From Hydrogenophaga flava NBRC 102514 (GTDB lineage Bacteria > Pseudomonadota > Gammaproteobacteria > Burkholderiales > Burkholderiaceae_C): DNA of 64,000 nucleotides. The notes under the pieces are model-generated. The model was not told where the DNA came from, did no database searches, and was given only the letters and a program-made list of their open reading frames with translations. The stretch's first letter is position 1, and every line of letters starts with the position of its first letter. Below are positions 38,841-48,811 of the stretch, piece by piece. The position numbers were made by a program, and so were the translations under genes. The DNA lies in contig NZ_BCTF01000014.1 in the NCBI RefSeq assembly GCF_001571145.1, positions 85,025 through 149,024 on the forward strand, read 5' to 3'.

Positions 38841-38912
38841 CCGCGGAACCGGCTTTGCCGGGCCGCAGGTGGGGTCCCCCTGGGGGGGAAGCCGCGCAGC
38901 GGCGCAGGGGGG
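38841..38912. repeat. GC-rich compound palindromic element
   Basis: Three short inverted repeats in series: CCGGC-TTT-GCCGG (about 38849-38861), a C5/G6 dyad TCCCCC/GGGGGA (about 38875-38888), and GCCGC-GCA-GCGGC (38891-38903). It ends directly against the stop codon of the LOG gene. I have seen this arrangement as a repeated intergenic element in Comamonadaceae genomes; within the window it is single-copy apart from a short CCGGCTTTGCCG match at 8792-8803. Confidence 0.5.
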
Positions 38913-39782
38913 TCAGGTTTTCAAGGCGTAGAACTGGGCGATGTGGTCCCAGGCCGCCTGAGGGTCGTCGACCAGCTTGAACAGGTCCACGTCTTCGGGC
39001 GAAATCATTCCTTCCTCGACCAGCACGTCGAAGTGGATCAGGCGCTTCCAGTAGTCGCTGCCGAACAGCACGATGGGCACTGGTTTGGCCTTCTTGCATT
39101 GCACCAGGGTGATGACTTCGAACAGTTCGTCGAGTGTGCCGAAGCCGCCCGGGAAGGCCACCAACGCCTTCGCACGCATCATGAAGTGCATCTTGCGCAG
39201 CGCGAAGTAGTGGAACTTGAAGCTCAGTTCGGGTGAGATGAAGCGGTTGCCCGACTGCTCGTGTGGCAGGGCGATGTTCAGGCCGACGTTGGGGGCCTGC
39301 TCGTCGTGGGCACCGCGGTTGGCCGCTTCCATGATGCCGGGGCCGCCGCCGGTGCAGATGAACAGCTGGTCTTCCTTCGGGCAGCGGGCGCTGTAGCGCG
39401 CCACGATGCGGGCGAAATCGCGTGCTCGGTCATAGAAGTGGGCGTTGCGCAACAGCGCACGCGCCTTGGCGATGGCACGCGCATCGCCGCTGGCCTCGGC
39501 CAGTTCGAGCTGCTCCTGGGCCTCCGCAGGCTCGCGCACGCGCGCGCTGCCAAACACCACGATGGTGTTCTCGATGCCCAGGTCGTGTTGCGCCAGGTCG
39601 GGCTTGAGCAGTTCGAGCTGGAAGCGGATGCCGCGCGTTTCGCGGCGCAGCAGGAATTCGGGGTCTGCAAAGGCCAGGCGGTAGGCATCGGCCTGCAGGG
39701 TGTTGCCGCTGTTGGCGTGGGCCTGAAGGTCGGCCCATGCGTCGGCGATGCGGCGCTCGTTCAGGTACTGGTGCTGTTCCAT
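38913..39782 (-). CDS. LOG-family (TIGR00730-like) nucleotide 5'-monophosphate phosphoribohydrolase
   Basis: 289-residue Rossmann-fold protein. The LOG signature is complete: GGGPGIMEAANRGA (residues ~165-178) and PGGFGTLDELFEV (~225-237) with the catalytic Glu. LOG proteins release bases from cytokinin ribotides or other nucleotides; bacterial members may be pyrimidine/purine nucleosidases. The N-terminal ~100 residues (EQHQYLNERR... region) are an extension beyond the ~190-aa core, seen in this bacterial subgroup. ATG 39782 is favoured; upstream the frame is shadow sequence. Confidence 0.88.
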   Translation of the reverse strand: MEQHQYLNERRIADAWADLQAHANSGNTLQADAYRLAFADPEFLLRRETRGIRFQLELLKPDLAQHDLGIENTIVVFGSARVREPAEAQEQLELAEASGDARAIAKARALLRNAHFYDRARDFARIVARYSARCPKEDQLFICTGGGPGIMEAANRGAHDEQAPNVGLNIALPHEQSGNRFISPELSFKFHYFALRKMHFMMRAKALVAFPGGFGTLDELFEVITLVQCKKAKPVPIVLFGSDYWKRLIHFDVLVEEGMISPEDVDLFKLVDDPQAAWDHIAQFYALKT

Positions 39783-39817
39783 GTCGGATTCCTTGTGGTG
39801 CGGGTCACATTCTGATC

Positions 39818-40696
39818 TCACAGCCCGATGGCCAGGGCCAGCGGCACGAAGACCACCGCCAGGGCGTTGCCCAGCATGATCATGGCGGCGACCTTGTCGG
39901 GCTCCTGGTGGTAGCGCTCGGCCAGCATGAACTGCATCACGGCCGGGGGCAGGGCGGCGAACAGCAGCAGCTGTCCGCGCGCCGCTCCCTCCAGTCCCAG
40001 AGCCCAAGCAAGAGGAATGGCGATGGCCAGGCCGAGCAGGGGGCGGGCCAGTGCACCCAGCAGACCGAGCGCCAGGCCGGCGCGGGTGAGCGAGGTCAGC
40101 CGAACGCCCAGGGCGAACAGCATCATGGGCAGCAGCGCATCCCCCAGCAGTTTCAGGCCGGACATCAGTACATCAGGCGGGCGGAGATCGGTGAGCGCGC
40201 TGGCAAACCCGAGCGCGGTGGCGATCATCAGGGGGCTGGTCAGCAGGTCGCGCGTGCGGGCCGAGGCGCTGGTGATGCGCGCGCCGATCGAGAAGTGGAA
40301 CAGGTTGCTGACCGAAAACAGCGCGACCGCGGCACCGAAGTGCGCCGGGCCGAAGGCCAGCAGGGCCAGCGGCAGGCCCATGTTGCCGCAGTTGTTGAAC
40401 ATCACCACCGGCACCAGGGTGCGCGGCTGCGCGCCGAACACCAGCGCCAGCGGCCAGGCCAGCAGGCCGCTGCCCAGGATCAGCACCGTGCCACCGATCA
40501 GCAGCGGCACATGATCGGCCAGGCGGAAGTCCTTGGCCGCGAGAGCCGAGTACACCAGCACAGGCGCCAGCACGTCCAGCGCGATGCGGTTGAAGGCGGA
40601 CAGGTCCGGCACCTTGCGGCGCGCGTAGCCGTAGCCGATCGCCACGATCAGGAAGACCGGGATGATGACGTCAGCGATGCGGGAGAGGAGGTCCAT
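39818..40696 (-). CDS. AEC (auxin efflux carrier-type) transporter
   Basis: 292-residue membrane protein with about ten helices in two inverted halves. FNRIALDVLAPVLVYSALA and NNCGNMGLPLALLAFG carry the conserved AEC N/G/P residues. Bacterial AEC members move small carboxylates or amino-acid-related anions; the substrate here is unknown. It starts just downstream of the efp terminator and may have its own promoter or be read through into the LOG gene 35 bp on. Confidence 0.88.
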   Translation of the reverse strand: MDLLSRIADVIIPVFLIVAIGYGYARRKVPDLSAFNRIALDVLAPVLVYSALAAKDFRLADHVPLLIGGTVLILGSGLLAWPLALVFGAQPRTLVPVVMFNNCGNMGLPLALLAFGPAHFGAAVALFSVSNLFHFSIGARITSASARTRDLLTSPLMIATALGFASALTDLRPPDVLMSGLKLLGDALLPMMLFALGVRLTSLTRAGLALGLLGALARPLLGLAIAIPLAWALGLEGAARGQLLLFAALPPAVMQFMLAERYHQEPDKVAAMIMLGNALAVVFVPLALAIGL

Positions 40697-40713
40697 GGTG
40701 CAAGGGTAGCAAC

Positions 40714-40743
40714 AACAAAAAAGGCTCCCTTGCGGGAGCCTTT
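40714..40743 (-). terminator. Intrinsic terminator of efp
   Basis: Ten-base arms (AAAGGCTCCC / GGGAGCCTTT) with a 4-nt loop. On the minus strand it is followed by a run of T, correct for ending the earP-efp transcript. Confidence 0.9.
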
Positions 40744-40762
40744 CTGTGGGGCAGGAGCCCGA

Positions 40763-41317
40763 TCAGACGCGCTTGCGGTATTCGCCGGTGCGCGTGTCGA
40801 TTTCGATCTTGTCACCTTGTTCCACGAACAGCGGCACGGCCACTTCGAAACCGGTGGCGATCTTGGCGGGCTTGAGCACCTTGCCGGACGTGTCGCCCTT
40901 GACGGCGGGTTCGGTCCAGGTGATTTCGCGCACGATGCTGGTGGGCAGTTCGACCGAGATGGCCTTGCCTTCGTAGAACACCACTTCAACGGCCATGCCG
41001 TCTTCGAGGTAGTTCAGGGCATCGCCCATGTTTTCGGCTTCCACTTCGTACTGGTTGTACTCGGTGTCCATGCAGACGTACATCGGGTCGGCGAAGTAGG
41101 AGTAGGTGCACTCCTTCTTGTCCAGAATGATCTGGTCCATCTTGTCGTCGGCCTTGAAGACGACTTCGGTGCCGATGTTGCCCAGCAGGCCCTTGAGCTT
41201 CATGCGGACGGTGGCAGCGCCGCGGCCGCCGCGGGCGTACTCGGTGCGCAGGACGATCATGGGGTCCTTGCCGTGCATGATCACGTTGCCGGCGCGGATT
41301 TCTTGGGCGATTTTCAT
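40763..41317 (-). CDS. efp: Elongation factor P, Arg32 type
   Basis: Translation factor that rescues ribosomes stalled at polyproline. The 184-residue, three-OB-domain protein has GGRGAATVR in the tip loop, where position 32 is Arg instead of the Lys modified in E. coli. Arg32 is the site of rhamnosylation by EarP in Pseudomonas, Neisseria and Shewanella. earP lies 63 bp upstream on the same strand, so both the substrate and the modifying enzyme are present. A dTDP-rhamnose pathway is needed but not in this window. Confidence 0.97.
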   Translation of the reverse strand: MKIAQEIRAGNVIMHGKDPMIVLRTEYARGGRGAATVRMKLKGLLGNIGTEVVFKADDKMDQIILDKKECTYSYFADPMYVCMDTEYNQYEVEAENMGDALNYLEDGMAVEVVFYEGKAISVELPTSIVREITWTEPAVKGDTSGKVLKPAKIATGFEVAVPLFVEQGDKIEIDTRTGEYRKRV

Positions 41318-41380
41318 AGGGGTTCCAACAGTTGGGCCGCGGTTCCTTGTGCGGCGACGCTTCTAGCAAAGCCTTGAATT

Positions 41381-42478
41381 TTAACGCTTTCCAGTGACGA
41401 ACCCGATCAGCTGGCCGATCAGGTCGGGCTGGGCTTGCAGGCGCTGCCGCGCCGCCAGCGCACAGGGCTGCCAGGTGTTCACCACGTCCCAGCCCGGCCA
41501 GACGGTGCCGGGGGCCGTGATGCCGTTCCAGGCGCGGTGGAAATCGCGCAGCGAGGGCGGTGCCTCCAGCCAGTCCAGGAACGCTTCCAGCTTGGCGTGG
41601 TGGGCGTTGTCGTGCTGCGGGTAGATGTGCCAGACAAAAGGCTTGCCGGTCCACAGGGCACGCACCAGCGAATCCTCGCCGCGCACGAAGTTCAGGTCGC
41701 AGGACCAGAGCAGGTGGTCGTAGTCGTGTTGGGTCAGGCGCTGCACGGTGTGCAGCCGGGCCTGACCGGTGTCCAGACCCCGGCCGCGCTCGGCTGCCAC
41801 GGCGTCGGCGGCGCGGCCGGTGGTGACCAGCCAGTCGCTGGGCGCCTGCGCGCCCGCCTCCTGGAGCACGGCGCGCAGGGCAGGGGGCTCGTAGCAGAAC
41901 AGGCTCGCCCTGGGGAGCCCGCTGACCGGCAGCGACTGCGACGCCAGCCAGGCGGCCGCGTCGAAGGCCGCCTGCCGTGCAGGCAGGTCCGCTTCGCGCA
42001 GCAGGCCACCCGTCCGTGGCGTGAAGCCCGGGTAGAAGAACCACTTGGTCAGGCCCTGCAGCGGCCCGGTCATGATGGGCGAGGGCAGGCGGTGGCAGCG
42101 CTCGACATAGGCCTCGGCGCTCATGTATTCCAGGTTCAGCCAGACCGGCGCCGCAGCGCCCTGTTGCACGCGCAAGGCCAGCTCATCGAGGCATTCATGC
42201 GCCGGATCACAGCCGAATGCCTCGATCCAGACATCGGCGGTGGTGCCGGCGCAGGCGGCCTGCAGCGGCTCCGTCCAGTGGATCACTTCGACCCCGTGGA
42301 TGTGGCCCTCCCTGGCGCCGGGCACCATCCAGTCCAGATCGTCGGGCACGTCAATCCACAGACGCACGCGCTGCTGGCGCGCCGCCAGTCCCGCGCACAA
42401 CCGCCAGCACACACCGATGTCGCCCAGGTTGTCGATGACCCGGCAGAAGATGTCCCATTGCATGCGCCGATTGTCCAT
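41381..42478 (-). CDS. earP: EF-P arginine-32 rhamnosyltransferase
   Basis: 365-residue GT-B fold enzyme that uses dTDP-beta-L-rhamnose to glycosylate EF-P Arg32. The N-terminal signature [20 protein letters not shown] (with the catalytic Asp) and the late [26 protein letters not shown], which binds the nucleotide sugar, are clear. Earlier annotation of this family was DUF2331. Start 42478 is taken; an ATG five codons inward is also plausible. Only 25 bp separate it from the divergent uvrC ATG. Confidence 0.95.
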   Translation of the reverse strand: MDNRRMQWDIFCRVIDNLGDIGVCWRLCAGLAARQQRVRLWIDVPDDLDWMVPGAREGHIHGVEVIHWTEPLQAACAGTTADVWIEAFGCDPAHECLDELALRVQQGAAAPVWLNLEYMSAEAYVERCHRLPSPIMTGPLQGLTKWFFYPGFTPRTGGLLREADLPARQAAFDAAAWLASQSLPVSGLPRASLFCYEPPALRAVLQEAGAQAPSDWLVTTGRAADAVAAERGRGLDTGQARLHTVQRLTQHDYDHLLWSCDLNFVRGEDSLVRALWTGKPFVWHIYPQHDNAHHAKLEAFLDWLEAPPSLRDFHRAWNGITAPGTVWPGWDVVNTWQPCALAARQRLQAQPDLIGQLIGFVTGKR

Positions 42479-42503
42479 GGCGGCGGATTCACAATACGGC
42501 CCC

Positions 42504-44567
42504 ATGTCCAGTCCCGCACCCGACGCACCCCACTCCGAACAACTGCTGGCCGAAGTGGCGGCCCTGCCCGGGCTGCCGGGGGTGTACCGGTATTTCGACG
42601 CCCAGGACCAGCTGCTCTACGTGGGCAAGGCGCGCAACCTGAAGAAGCGTGTCAGCAGCTACTTCCAGAAGAACCACGACGGCACCCGCATCGGCCACAT
42701 GGTCAGCCGCATCGTGCGCATGGAAACCACGGTGGTGCGCACCGAGGCGGAGGCGCTGCTGCTGGAAAACAACCTGATCAAGACGCTGAACCCCAAGTTC
42801 AACATCCTGTTCCGGGACGACAAGAGCTACCCCTACCTCAAGATCACCGGCACCCGCGAGACCTTCCGGACCGCCGGGACCAAACCCCTGCCGATGCTCG
42901 CGTTCCCGCGCATGGCCTATTACCGCGGCGTGGTCGACCGGCGACACAGCTACTACGGCCCGTACCCCAGCGCCTGGGCGGTCAAGGAAACCATCACGCT
43001 GCTGCAGAAGGTGTTCCGCCTGCGCACCTGCGAGGACACGGTGTTCGCCAACCGCACGCGCCCCTGCCTGCTCTACCAGATCAAGCGCTGCACCGGCCCC
43101 TGCGTGGACCTGATCGACACCGAAGCCTACGGGCGGGACGTGGCCGACGCCGAGCGCTTCCTGCGCGGCGAGACCCAGGAGGTGCTCGATGCGCTGCAGG
43201 CGCGCATGATGGCCCACGCCGACAAGCTGGAGTTCGAGCAGGCGGCCGAGATCCGCAACCAGATGAGTGCGCTCTCCCGCGTGCTGCAGCAGCAGGCGAT
43301 GGACAACCTCTCGGACAAGGACGTCGACGTGCTGGCGGTGAAGGTGCTGGGCGGACGGGCCTGCGTGAACCTGGCCATGGTGCGCGGTGGCCGACACCTG
43401 GGCGACCGGCCGTACTTCCCGGCCCATGTGGAGGACGCAACCCAGATCGACGAGGCGCTGGAATCGGAAGCCGAGTCGCCGTCTTCCGCCGACCCGATGG
43501 AACGGGTGCACGTGCGGGTGCTGGAGGCCTTCATCGCACAGCACTACCTTGGGGCGGCGCTGCCGCACACGCTGGTGACGAGCCATGCCGTGAGCCGGAC
43601 GCTGATGGAGGCCCTCACCGAACAGAACGGGGCCAAGGTGCACACGGTGCACCAGCCGCGCGAACACCGGCGCGCCTGGCTGGACATGGCGCAGAAGAAT
43701 GCCGAGATCGCGCTGGCGCGCCTGCTGGCCGAAGAAGGATCGCAGCAGGCGCGCACGCGCGCGCTGGCCGAGGCGCTGGGGTTGCCCGACGACAACCTGG
43801 ACGAGCTGCGCATCGAGTGCTTCGACATCTCGCACACGGCGGGCGAGTCGACCCAGGCGTCCTGTGTGGTGTTCGAGGCGCACAAGATGCAGAACAGCCA
43901 GTACCGCCGCTACAACATCGACGGCATCACACCCGGCGACGACTTCGCGGCCATGCGCCAGGTGCTGCTGCGGCGCTACGGCAAGATCGCCGAGGCGCTG
44001 CGGGCCGAGCAGGGCGTGGCGCAGGAGGCGCAGGCCGACGCGGTGGAAGCAAAGGCGCTCGCTGCCGACACCCCGGAACCCACGGCCGAGGCCGCCGGCG
44101 AGGCGCCCCGTGGGCCGCGCATGCCCGACCTGGTGCTGGTCGATGGCGGCAAGGGCCAGGTCAGCATGGCGCGCGAGGTGTTCCAGCAACTGGGGCTGGA
44201 CCTGTCGCTGATCGTCGGTGTCGAGAAAGGCGAGGGGCGCAAGGTCGGGCTGGAGGAACTGGTGTTCGCCGACGGACGCGAGAAGGTCTATCTGGGCCAT
44301 GATTCGGCGGCGCTGATGCTGGTGGCGCAGATTCGCGACGAGGCGCACCGCTTCGCCATCACCGGCATGCGGGCGCAGCGCGCCAAGGTGCGCACCGGAG
44401 GCAGCAAGCTGGAGGACATTCCCGGCGTCGGGCCGAAGAAGCGGGCGCGCCTGCTGCAGCGCTTCGGCGGCGTGCGCGGCGTGGCCGCCGCCAGCGTCGA
44501 GGACCTGAGCACCGTCGAGGGCATTTCGGCCGAGCTGGCCGACGCCATCTATAGGGCGCTGCACTGA
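42504..44567 (+). CDS. uvrC: Excinuclease ABC subunit C
   Basis: Makes both incisions in nucleotide excision repair. Domains in order in the 687-residue protein: GIY-YIG ([26 protein letters not shown]) near residues 20-55, UVR motif ([16 protein letters not shown], ~235-250), RNase H-like endonuclease ([16 protein letters not shown], ~440), and two HhH motifs at the end ([21 protein letters not shown]). A ~35-residue Ala/Glu-rich insert (about residues 500-535) makes it longer than the ~610-aa norm. No ribosome site is visible, and a CACAAT box ends 8 nt before the ATG. Confidence 0.97.
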   Translation: MSSPAPDAPHSEQLLAEVAALPGLPGVYRYFDAQDQLLYVGKARNLKKRVSSYFQKNHDGTRIGHMVSRIVRMETTVVRTEAEALLLENNLIKTLNPKFNILFRDDKSYPYLKITGTRETFRTAGTKPLPMLAFPRMAYYRGVVDRRHSYYGPYPSAWAVKETITLLQKVFRLRTCEDTVFANRTRPCLLYQIKRCTGPCVDLIDTEAYGRDVADAERFLRGETQEVLDALQARMMAHADKLEFEQAAEIRNQMSALSRVLQQQAMDNLSDKDVDVLAVKVLGGRACVNLAMVRGGRHLGDRPYFPAHVEDATQIDEALESEAESPSSADPMERVHVRVLEAFIAQHYLGAALPHTLVTSHAVSRTLMEALTEQNGAKVHTVHQPREHRRAWLDMAQKNAEIALARLLAEEGSQQARTRALAEALGLPDDNLDELRIECFDISHTAGESTQASCVVFEAHKMQNSQYRRYNIDGITPGDDFAAMRQVLLRRYGKIAEALRAEQGVAQEAQADAVEAKALAADTPEPTAEAAGEAPRGPRMPDLVLVDGGKGQVSMAREVFQQLGLDLSLIVGVEKGEGRKVGLEELVFADGREKVYLGHDSAALMLVAQIRDEAHRFAITGMRAQRAKVRTGGSKLEDIPGVGPKKRARLLQRFGGVRGVAAASVEDLSTVEGISAELADAIYRALH

Positions 44568-44588
44568 AGGGCTGAGCCCTGGGCTGGC

Positions 44589-46283
44589 CTACTTGCTGGT
44601 GAAGAGGAAGCTGCCGTCCCATTCCGCCAGCGGCGGGTGGTCCAGGTAGCGGCGGCAGCGGCTGTGCAGCACCCGCGATGGCGGGTCGTCGGGGTAGCGC
44701 TCCAGCAGGGCCATGGCCGTGCCGAAGTCGCGCTGCTGGTAGAGGGCAAAGGCGGCCTCGTAGTCGGCCACCATGTCCAGCAGCCCTGGTGCCACCGCAC
44801 CCTGGCGGCCCAGCAGCTCGTACACCCGGATCGGCCGGCTCTTGCCGTACGCCACCAGCTGGTCCACCAGGCGGGTCACGAACTGCGCCTGCACCCGCTG
44901 CTGCGTTTGTTCGGACAACAGGATCGAGGTGCCATAGAACTTGTTGGTGGCTTCCAGCCGGCTGACCAGGTTCACCTCGTCGCCGATCACCGTGTAACTC
45001 ATGCGGTCGTCGGAGCCGATGTTGCCGACGATGGCTTCACCGGTGTTGATGCCGATCCGCGTCCTGAACACCACGCTGCGACCCTGGGCCTCCCAGTCAA
45101 GATTGAGCCGGGCAACGGCCTCCTGCACCGCCAGGGCCGCATCGCAGGCGCGCTGCGGATGGTCGGCCACCGGCTCGGGGGCGTTCCAGAAGGCCAGCAC
45201 CGCGTCGCCGATGTACTGGTCGACCGTGGCGCCGGCACCCAGCAGGCGGCCGGAGACTGCGGTGAGGTACTCGCCCAGGTGGTGCACCAGCTCGTCCGGC
45301 GCAAGCCGCTCGCTGAGCGTCGTGAAGCCCTCCACGTCGGACATGAAGAAGGTCATCTCCTGCTGCGTGCCGCCGAGCTCGGCATCGACGCCCCGTGCGA
45401 TGAGCCGCCGCACCATCTCGGCCGGCACGTACTTCTGGAACGACCGCAGGCCCGAACGCATGCTCTCCAGCTGCTCCACCATGCGGTTGATCTCGATCAC
45501 CCGCGAGCGGATGGGGGGCGTGCTTTCCAGGTCGAACTGGCGCACCTTGCGCATGTCGCCCTCGAGCCGCGACAGGGGACGACGGATGCGGTGGGCCATC
45601 CAGTAGGCCACCGGCATCAACAGCAGCGCGAGCAGGGCGCAGGCGCCCCAGAGGGCGTACTGGTATTGCCGTTTCTGCTGGAGGATGCGGTCCGCCGACA
45701 TGTCCAGCCCGAGCACGGCGTCCATGCTTCCGTCGGGCAGGTACAACGGCGCGTAGGCCGACATCCAGGTGCCCCAGTCGTCGGTGTAGAAGCGCTGCGT
45801 GACAAAGGCCTTGGCCGTGCCCTTGGGCGCAGACAGGGCGGCCCGCAGTTCCGGGCTTACGTCGGCGTAGACGTCGCCGAGTGCGCTGAAATCTTCCGGC
45901 TTTTCTTCGGCATCCACCACGAAGACCACCTGGCCGTCCTGTCGCAGGCGGGTGGTGTAGATGAAACGGATGTGGGTGCCGTGGTCCCGGATCTTGCGCA
46001 AGTGCTCCTGCAGGGCGCGGTAGTCCGGGCTGTCCTGGTCCTTCGGGGTCTGCAGGCGGTGGTGGGCCTGAACATCGATCTGCGTGGCGGCGACGGCCGC
46101 CAGGTCGGACATGCGCAGGCGGAATTCGTCCCGCACGAAGTCGCCCACCAGGGTGGCCGTGGCCAGCCCGATGACCAGGCTGACCAGCAGCGTGATGCCG
46201 GTGAACGCCGCAACGAGCGTGAACCGCAGGGTGAAGGTGCCCAAGCTCCGAGGCGCCGTGGGGGGAGGGGGAGGGGGCGACAT
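44589..46283 (-). CDS. Membrane-bound class III adenylate/guanylate cyclase
   Basis: Predicted sensor cyclase of 564 residues. A short Pro-rich cytoplasmic start (MSPPPPPPTAPRS) is followed by a first membrane helix (about residues 20-45) and a ~200-residue periplasmic sensor region. A second helix (YALWGACALLALLLMPVAYW), a HAMP-like linker, and a CHD cyclase domain (residues ~345-515) complete the core. The two metal Asp residues are in FFMSDVEGFTTLSE and YIGDAVLAFW; DRMSYTVIGDEVNLVSRLE is the C-terminal catalytic strand. A C-terminal ~70-residue extension looks TPR-like. It could make cAMP or cGMP; base choice was not determined. Confidence 0.88.
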   Translation of the reverse strand: MSPPPPPPTAPRSLGTFTLRFTLVAAFTGITLLVSLVIGLATATLVGDFVRDEFRLRMSDLAAVAATQIDVQAHHRLQTPKDQDSPDYRALQEHLRKIRDHGTHIRFIYTTRLRQDGQVVFVVDAEEKPEDFSALGDVYADVSPELRAALSAPKGTAKAFVTQRFYTDDWGTWMSAYAPLYLPDGSMDAVLGLDMSADRILQQKRQYQYALWGACALLALLLMPVAYWMAHRIRRPLSRLEGDMRKVRQFDLESTPPIRSRVIEINRMVEQLESMRSGLRSFQKYVPAEMVRRLIARGVDAELGGTQQEMTFFMSDVEGFTTLSERLAPDELVHHLGEYLTAVSGRLLGAGATVDQYIGDAVLAFWNAPEPVADHPQRACDAALAVQEAVARLNLDWEAQGRSVVFRTRIGINTGEAIVGNIGSDDRMSYTVIGDEVNLVSRLEATNKFYGTSILLSEQTQQRVQAQFVTRLVDQLVAYGKSRPIRVYELLGRQGAVAPGLLDMVADYEAAFALYQQRDFGTAMALLERYPDDPPSRVLHSRCRRYLDHPPLAEWDGSFLFTSK

Positions 46284-46322
46284 GGAAGGCCAGTGTACAA
46301 AACCACCCCCATAATCTCGCCC

Positions 46323-46892
46323 ATGTTCTTCAACCTTCCCACCCTGCTGACCTGGGCGCGCATCGTCGCCATTCCCCTGATCATCGGCGTGTTCTATCTG
46401 GAAGGTGTGAGCCCGGCGCAGCAGAACCTGATCGCCACGGTGATGTTCATCGTGTTCGCAGCCACCGACTGGGCCGACGGCTATCTGGCCCGCAAGCTCA
46501 ACCAGACCTCGGCCTTCGGCGCCTTCCTCGACCCGGTGGCCGACAAGTTCCTGGTCTGCGCCTGCCTGCTGGTGCTGGTCCACCTGGAACGGGCCGATGT
46601 GTTTGTGGCGCTGATCATCATCGGCCGCGAAATCGCCATCTCGTCACTGCGCGAGTGGATGGCCATCATCGGTGCCACCAAGAGCGTTGCCGTGCACATG
46701 ATCGGCAAGGTCAAGACCACGGTGCAGATGGTGGCGATCCCCTTCCTGCTGTTCCACGGCACGCTGTTCGGCGTGATCGACACCCACCTCTGGGGCACCT
46801 GGCTGATCTGGATTTCCGCGGTGCTGACCGTGTGGTCCATGGTGTATTACCTGCAGAAGGCGCTGCCCGAGATCCGCGCCCGCTCGCGCTGA
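46323..46892 (+). CDS. pgsA: CDP-diacylglycerol-glycerol-3-phosphate 3-phosphatidyltransferase
   Basis: Makes phosphatidylglycerolphosphate, first step to PG and cardiolipin. 189 residues, with several helices and the complete CDP-alcohol phosphotransferase motif DWADGYLARKLNQTS...GAFLDPVADK (D-G-x2-A-R-x8-G-x3-D-x3-D) at about residues 50-80. A CATAAT box is followed by 7 nt and then the ATG, with no ribosome site. The stop TGA overlaps the ATG of the EamA gene (TGATG). Confidence 0.95.
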   Translation: MFFNLPTLLTWARIVAIPLIIGVFYLEGVSPAQQNLIATVMFIVFAATDWADGYLARKLNQTSAFGAFLDPVADKFLVCACLLVLVHLERADVFVALIIIGREIAISSLREWMAIIGATKSVAVHMIGKVKTTVQMVAIPFLLFHGTLFGVIDTHLWGTWLIWISAVLTVWSMVYYLQKALPEIRARSR

Positions 46893-47779
46893 TGAGCCCC
46901 CGCGACAACGCATGGCTCCGTGCCATGCCCTGGGTGTTCGTGCTGATCTGGAGCACCGGCTTCATCGTGGCGCGCTACGGCATGCCGCACGCACCGCCGA
47001 TGTCCTTTCTGGCGGTGCGCTATGCGCTCTCCATCCTCTGTTTCCTGCCCTGGATCGTGCTGGCCGGGGTGAAGTGGCCGTCCGACCGCCGGCAGGCCCT
47101 GCACCTGGCCGTCACCGGCGTGCTCATGCATGCGGGCTACCTGGGCGGCGTCTGGGCAGCGGTCAAGGCCGGCATGGGCTCCGGCCTGTCCTCGCTGATC
47201 GTCGGCATCCAGCCCGTGCTCACAGCGATCTGGCTGACCAGCGTGGGCGGGCACCATGTGTCGCGCCGCCAGTGGCTGGGCCTGCTGCTGGGCTTCGCAG
47301 GTCTGGTGCTGGTGGTTTCGCGCAAGTTCGGCGCCGGCGGGCCGGGTGACTCGGCCAACTGGCTGAACCTGTCGTTCGCGGTGATGGCCCTGTTCGCGAT
47401 CACCGCGGGCACGCTGTATCAGAAGCGCTTCGTCCAGCCCTGCGACGTGCGCACCGCGAACACGGTCCAGCTTGCGGCGGCCCTGGTGGTGACGCTGCCG
47501 CTGGCGCTGCTGGAGACTGAGACCATGCGCTGGAACGCCGAACTGGCGGGCGCCATGGCCTGGTCCGTGCTCGGGCTGACGCTGGGGGGCAGTTCGCTGC
47601 TGTACATGCTGATCCAGCGTGGCGCGGCGGCGTCGGTGACCAGTCTGATGTACCTGGTGCCACCCTGCACGGCGCTGATCGCCTGGGTGCTGTTCGCCGA
47701 ACCGATCACGGCGACGACGATCGCCGGCACCGCGCTCACCGCTTTCGGCGTGAGCCTGGTGGTGCGTCCTTCGCGCTGA
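46892..47779 (+). CDS. EamA/DMT-family exporter
   Basis: 295-residue, ten-helix drug/metabolite transporter with two EamA repeats. WSTGFIVARYGMPHAPPMSFLAVRYALS is the first-repeat signature and GGSSLLYMLIQRGAAASVTSLMYLVPPCTALIAWVLFAEPI the second. The gene starts on the pgsA stop and its last 44 bp overlap the convergent LysR gene. Substrate unknown; family members export amino acids or metabolites. Confidence 0.9.
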   Translation: MSPRDNAWLRAMPWVFVLIWSTGFIVARYGMPHAPPMSFLAVRYALSILCFLPWIVLAGVKWPSDRRQALHLAVTGVLMHAGYLGGVWAAVKAGMGSGLSSLIVGIQPVLTAIWLTSVGGHHVSRRQWLGLLLGFAGLVLVVSRKFGAGGPGDSANWLNLSFAVMALFAITAGTLYQKRFVQPCDVRTANTVQLAAALVVTLPLALLETETMRWNAELAGAMAWSVLGLTLGGSSLLYMLIQRGAAASVTSLMYLVPPCTALIAWVLFAEPITATTIAGTALTAFGVSLVVRPSR

Positions 47780-48722
47780 CCGGGCTGGTGGCCTGCTGGT
47801 GGCGCCAGGGCTCGTCCCGGAAGCGTTCCGCCAGGAAGTCCACCAGCAGCCGGATGCGCCGTGGCACCTGCACCCGGTAAGGCGCGATCCAGTGAATGTC
47901 CGCGTCGGGCACGCTCCATTCATCGAGCACCCGCACCAGCTCGCCGCGCTCCATCAGCGGTGCCACGTCCCACAGGCTGCGCAGCATGATGCCGTGGCCC
48001 GCCAGGCACCAGTCGCGCACCAGCTCGCCGGAGTTGCTCGACAGCGGTCCTCGCACCGGCGCGTGGACCCACTGGCGCTCGCCGCCCCTCTGAAGGCGCC
48101 AGTGGTCGAAGCGCAACTCGGCGCCGCTACCGTTCTCGCGGACCACCAGGCAGTCGTGCTGTGACAGCTCGTCCAGCGAGCGGGGTACACCGCGCCGGCG
48201 CAGGTAGGCCGGCGCAGCGACCAGCACACGCTGGTTGGTGGCGAGCTGCCGTTGGGTCCATTCGCCCGCGCGCTGCGCCGGTGCGTTCCACAACCAGATC
48301 GCCCCGTCCAGCCCCTCCGCCGTGAGGTCGGGCAGTTGTTCTGTCAGCTGCACCTGCACGTTGACCTTCGGATACAGGGACTGGAGCGACGCCAGCGCTG
48401 GTCCCAGCCAGGTGCGACCGAAGCCGAAGGTGGCCGCCAACCGGATCGGCCCGGACGGCTCGGCCTGGCGCTCGCGCAATTCCGCCTCGGCCGATTCAAA
48501 AGCGCGCAGCAGCTCCTGCGCACGTTCGCACAGCGTGTCGCCGTCGGCGGTCGGGCTCACGCGGCGGGTGGTGCGCTGGAACAGCCGGGTGCCCAGCCGG
48601 GCCTCCAGCGCCGCCAGGCGTTTGGTCACCACGGACGGCGCCACCTTCAGCGCCCGCGCGGCGGTGACAAGGCTGCCGTGGCGTCGGACGGCCAGCACCA
48701 GTTCCAGATCAGGACGGTCCAA
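47736..48722 (-). CDS. LysR-family regulator (DmlR-like)
   Basis: 328 residues. N-terminal winged HTH with SLVTAARALKVAPSVVTKRLAALEARLGTRLFQRTTRRVSPT and a C-terminal periplasmic-binding-protein-like effector domain. It starts with TTG at 48722 behind an A/G-rich GAAAGAAAGAA site; no in-frame ATG exists nearby. It is divergent from the tartrate/malate dehydrogenase gene, the usual arrangement of a LysR activator and its target (compare dmlR/dmlA). Confidence 0.88.
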   Translation of the reverse strand: MDRPDLELVLAVRRHGSLVTAARALKVAPSVVTKRLAALEARLGTRLFQRTTRRVSPTADGDTLCERAQELLRAFESAEAELRERQAEPSGPIRLAATFGFGRTWLGPALASLQSLYPKVNVQVQLTEQLPDLTAEGLDGAIWLWNAPAQRAGEWTQRQLATNQRVLVAAPAYLRRRGVPRSLDELSQHDCLVVRENGSGAELRFDHWRLQRGGERQWVHAPVRGPLSSNSGELVRDWCLAGHGIMLRSLWDVAPLMERGELVRVLDEWSVPDADIHWIAPYRVQVPRRIRLLVDFLAERFRDEPWRHQQATSPVSAKDAPPGSRRKR

Positions 48723-48811
48723 TTCTTTCTTTCATGGAAACAATGGGTGGACGAATTATTGTCATAAACAGCCGTAAGCTCGACACCACATTGCCACCAC
48801 AGGAGCTTTCC

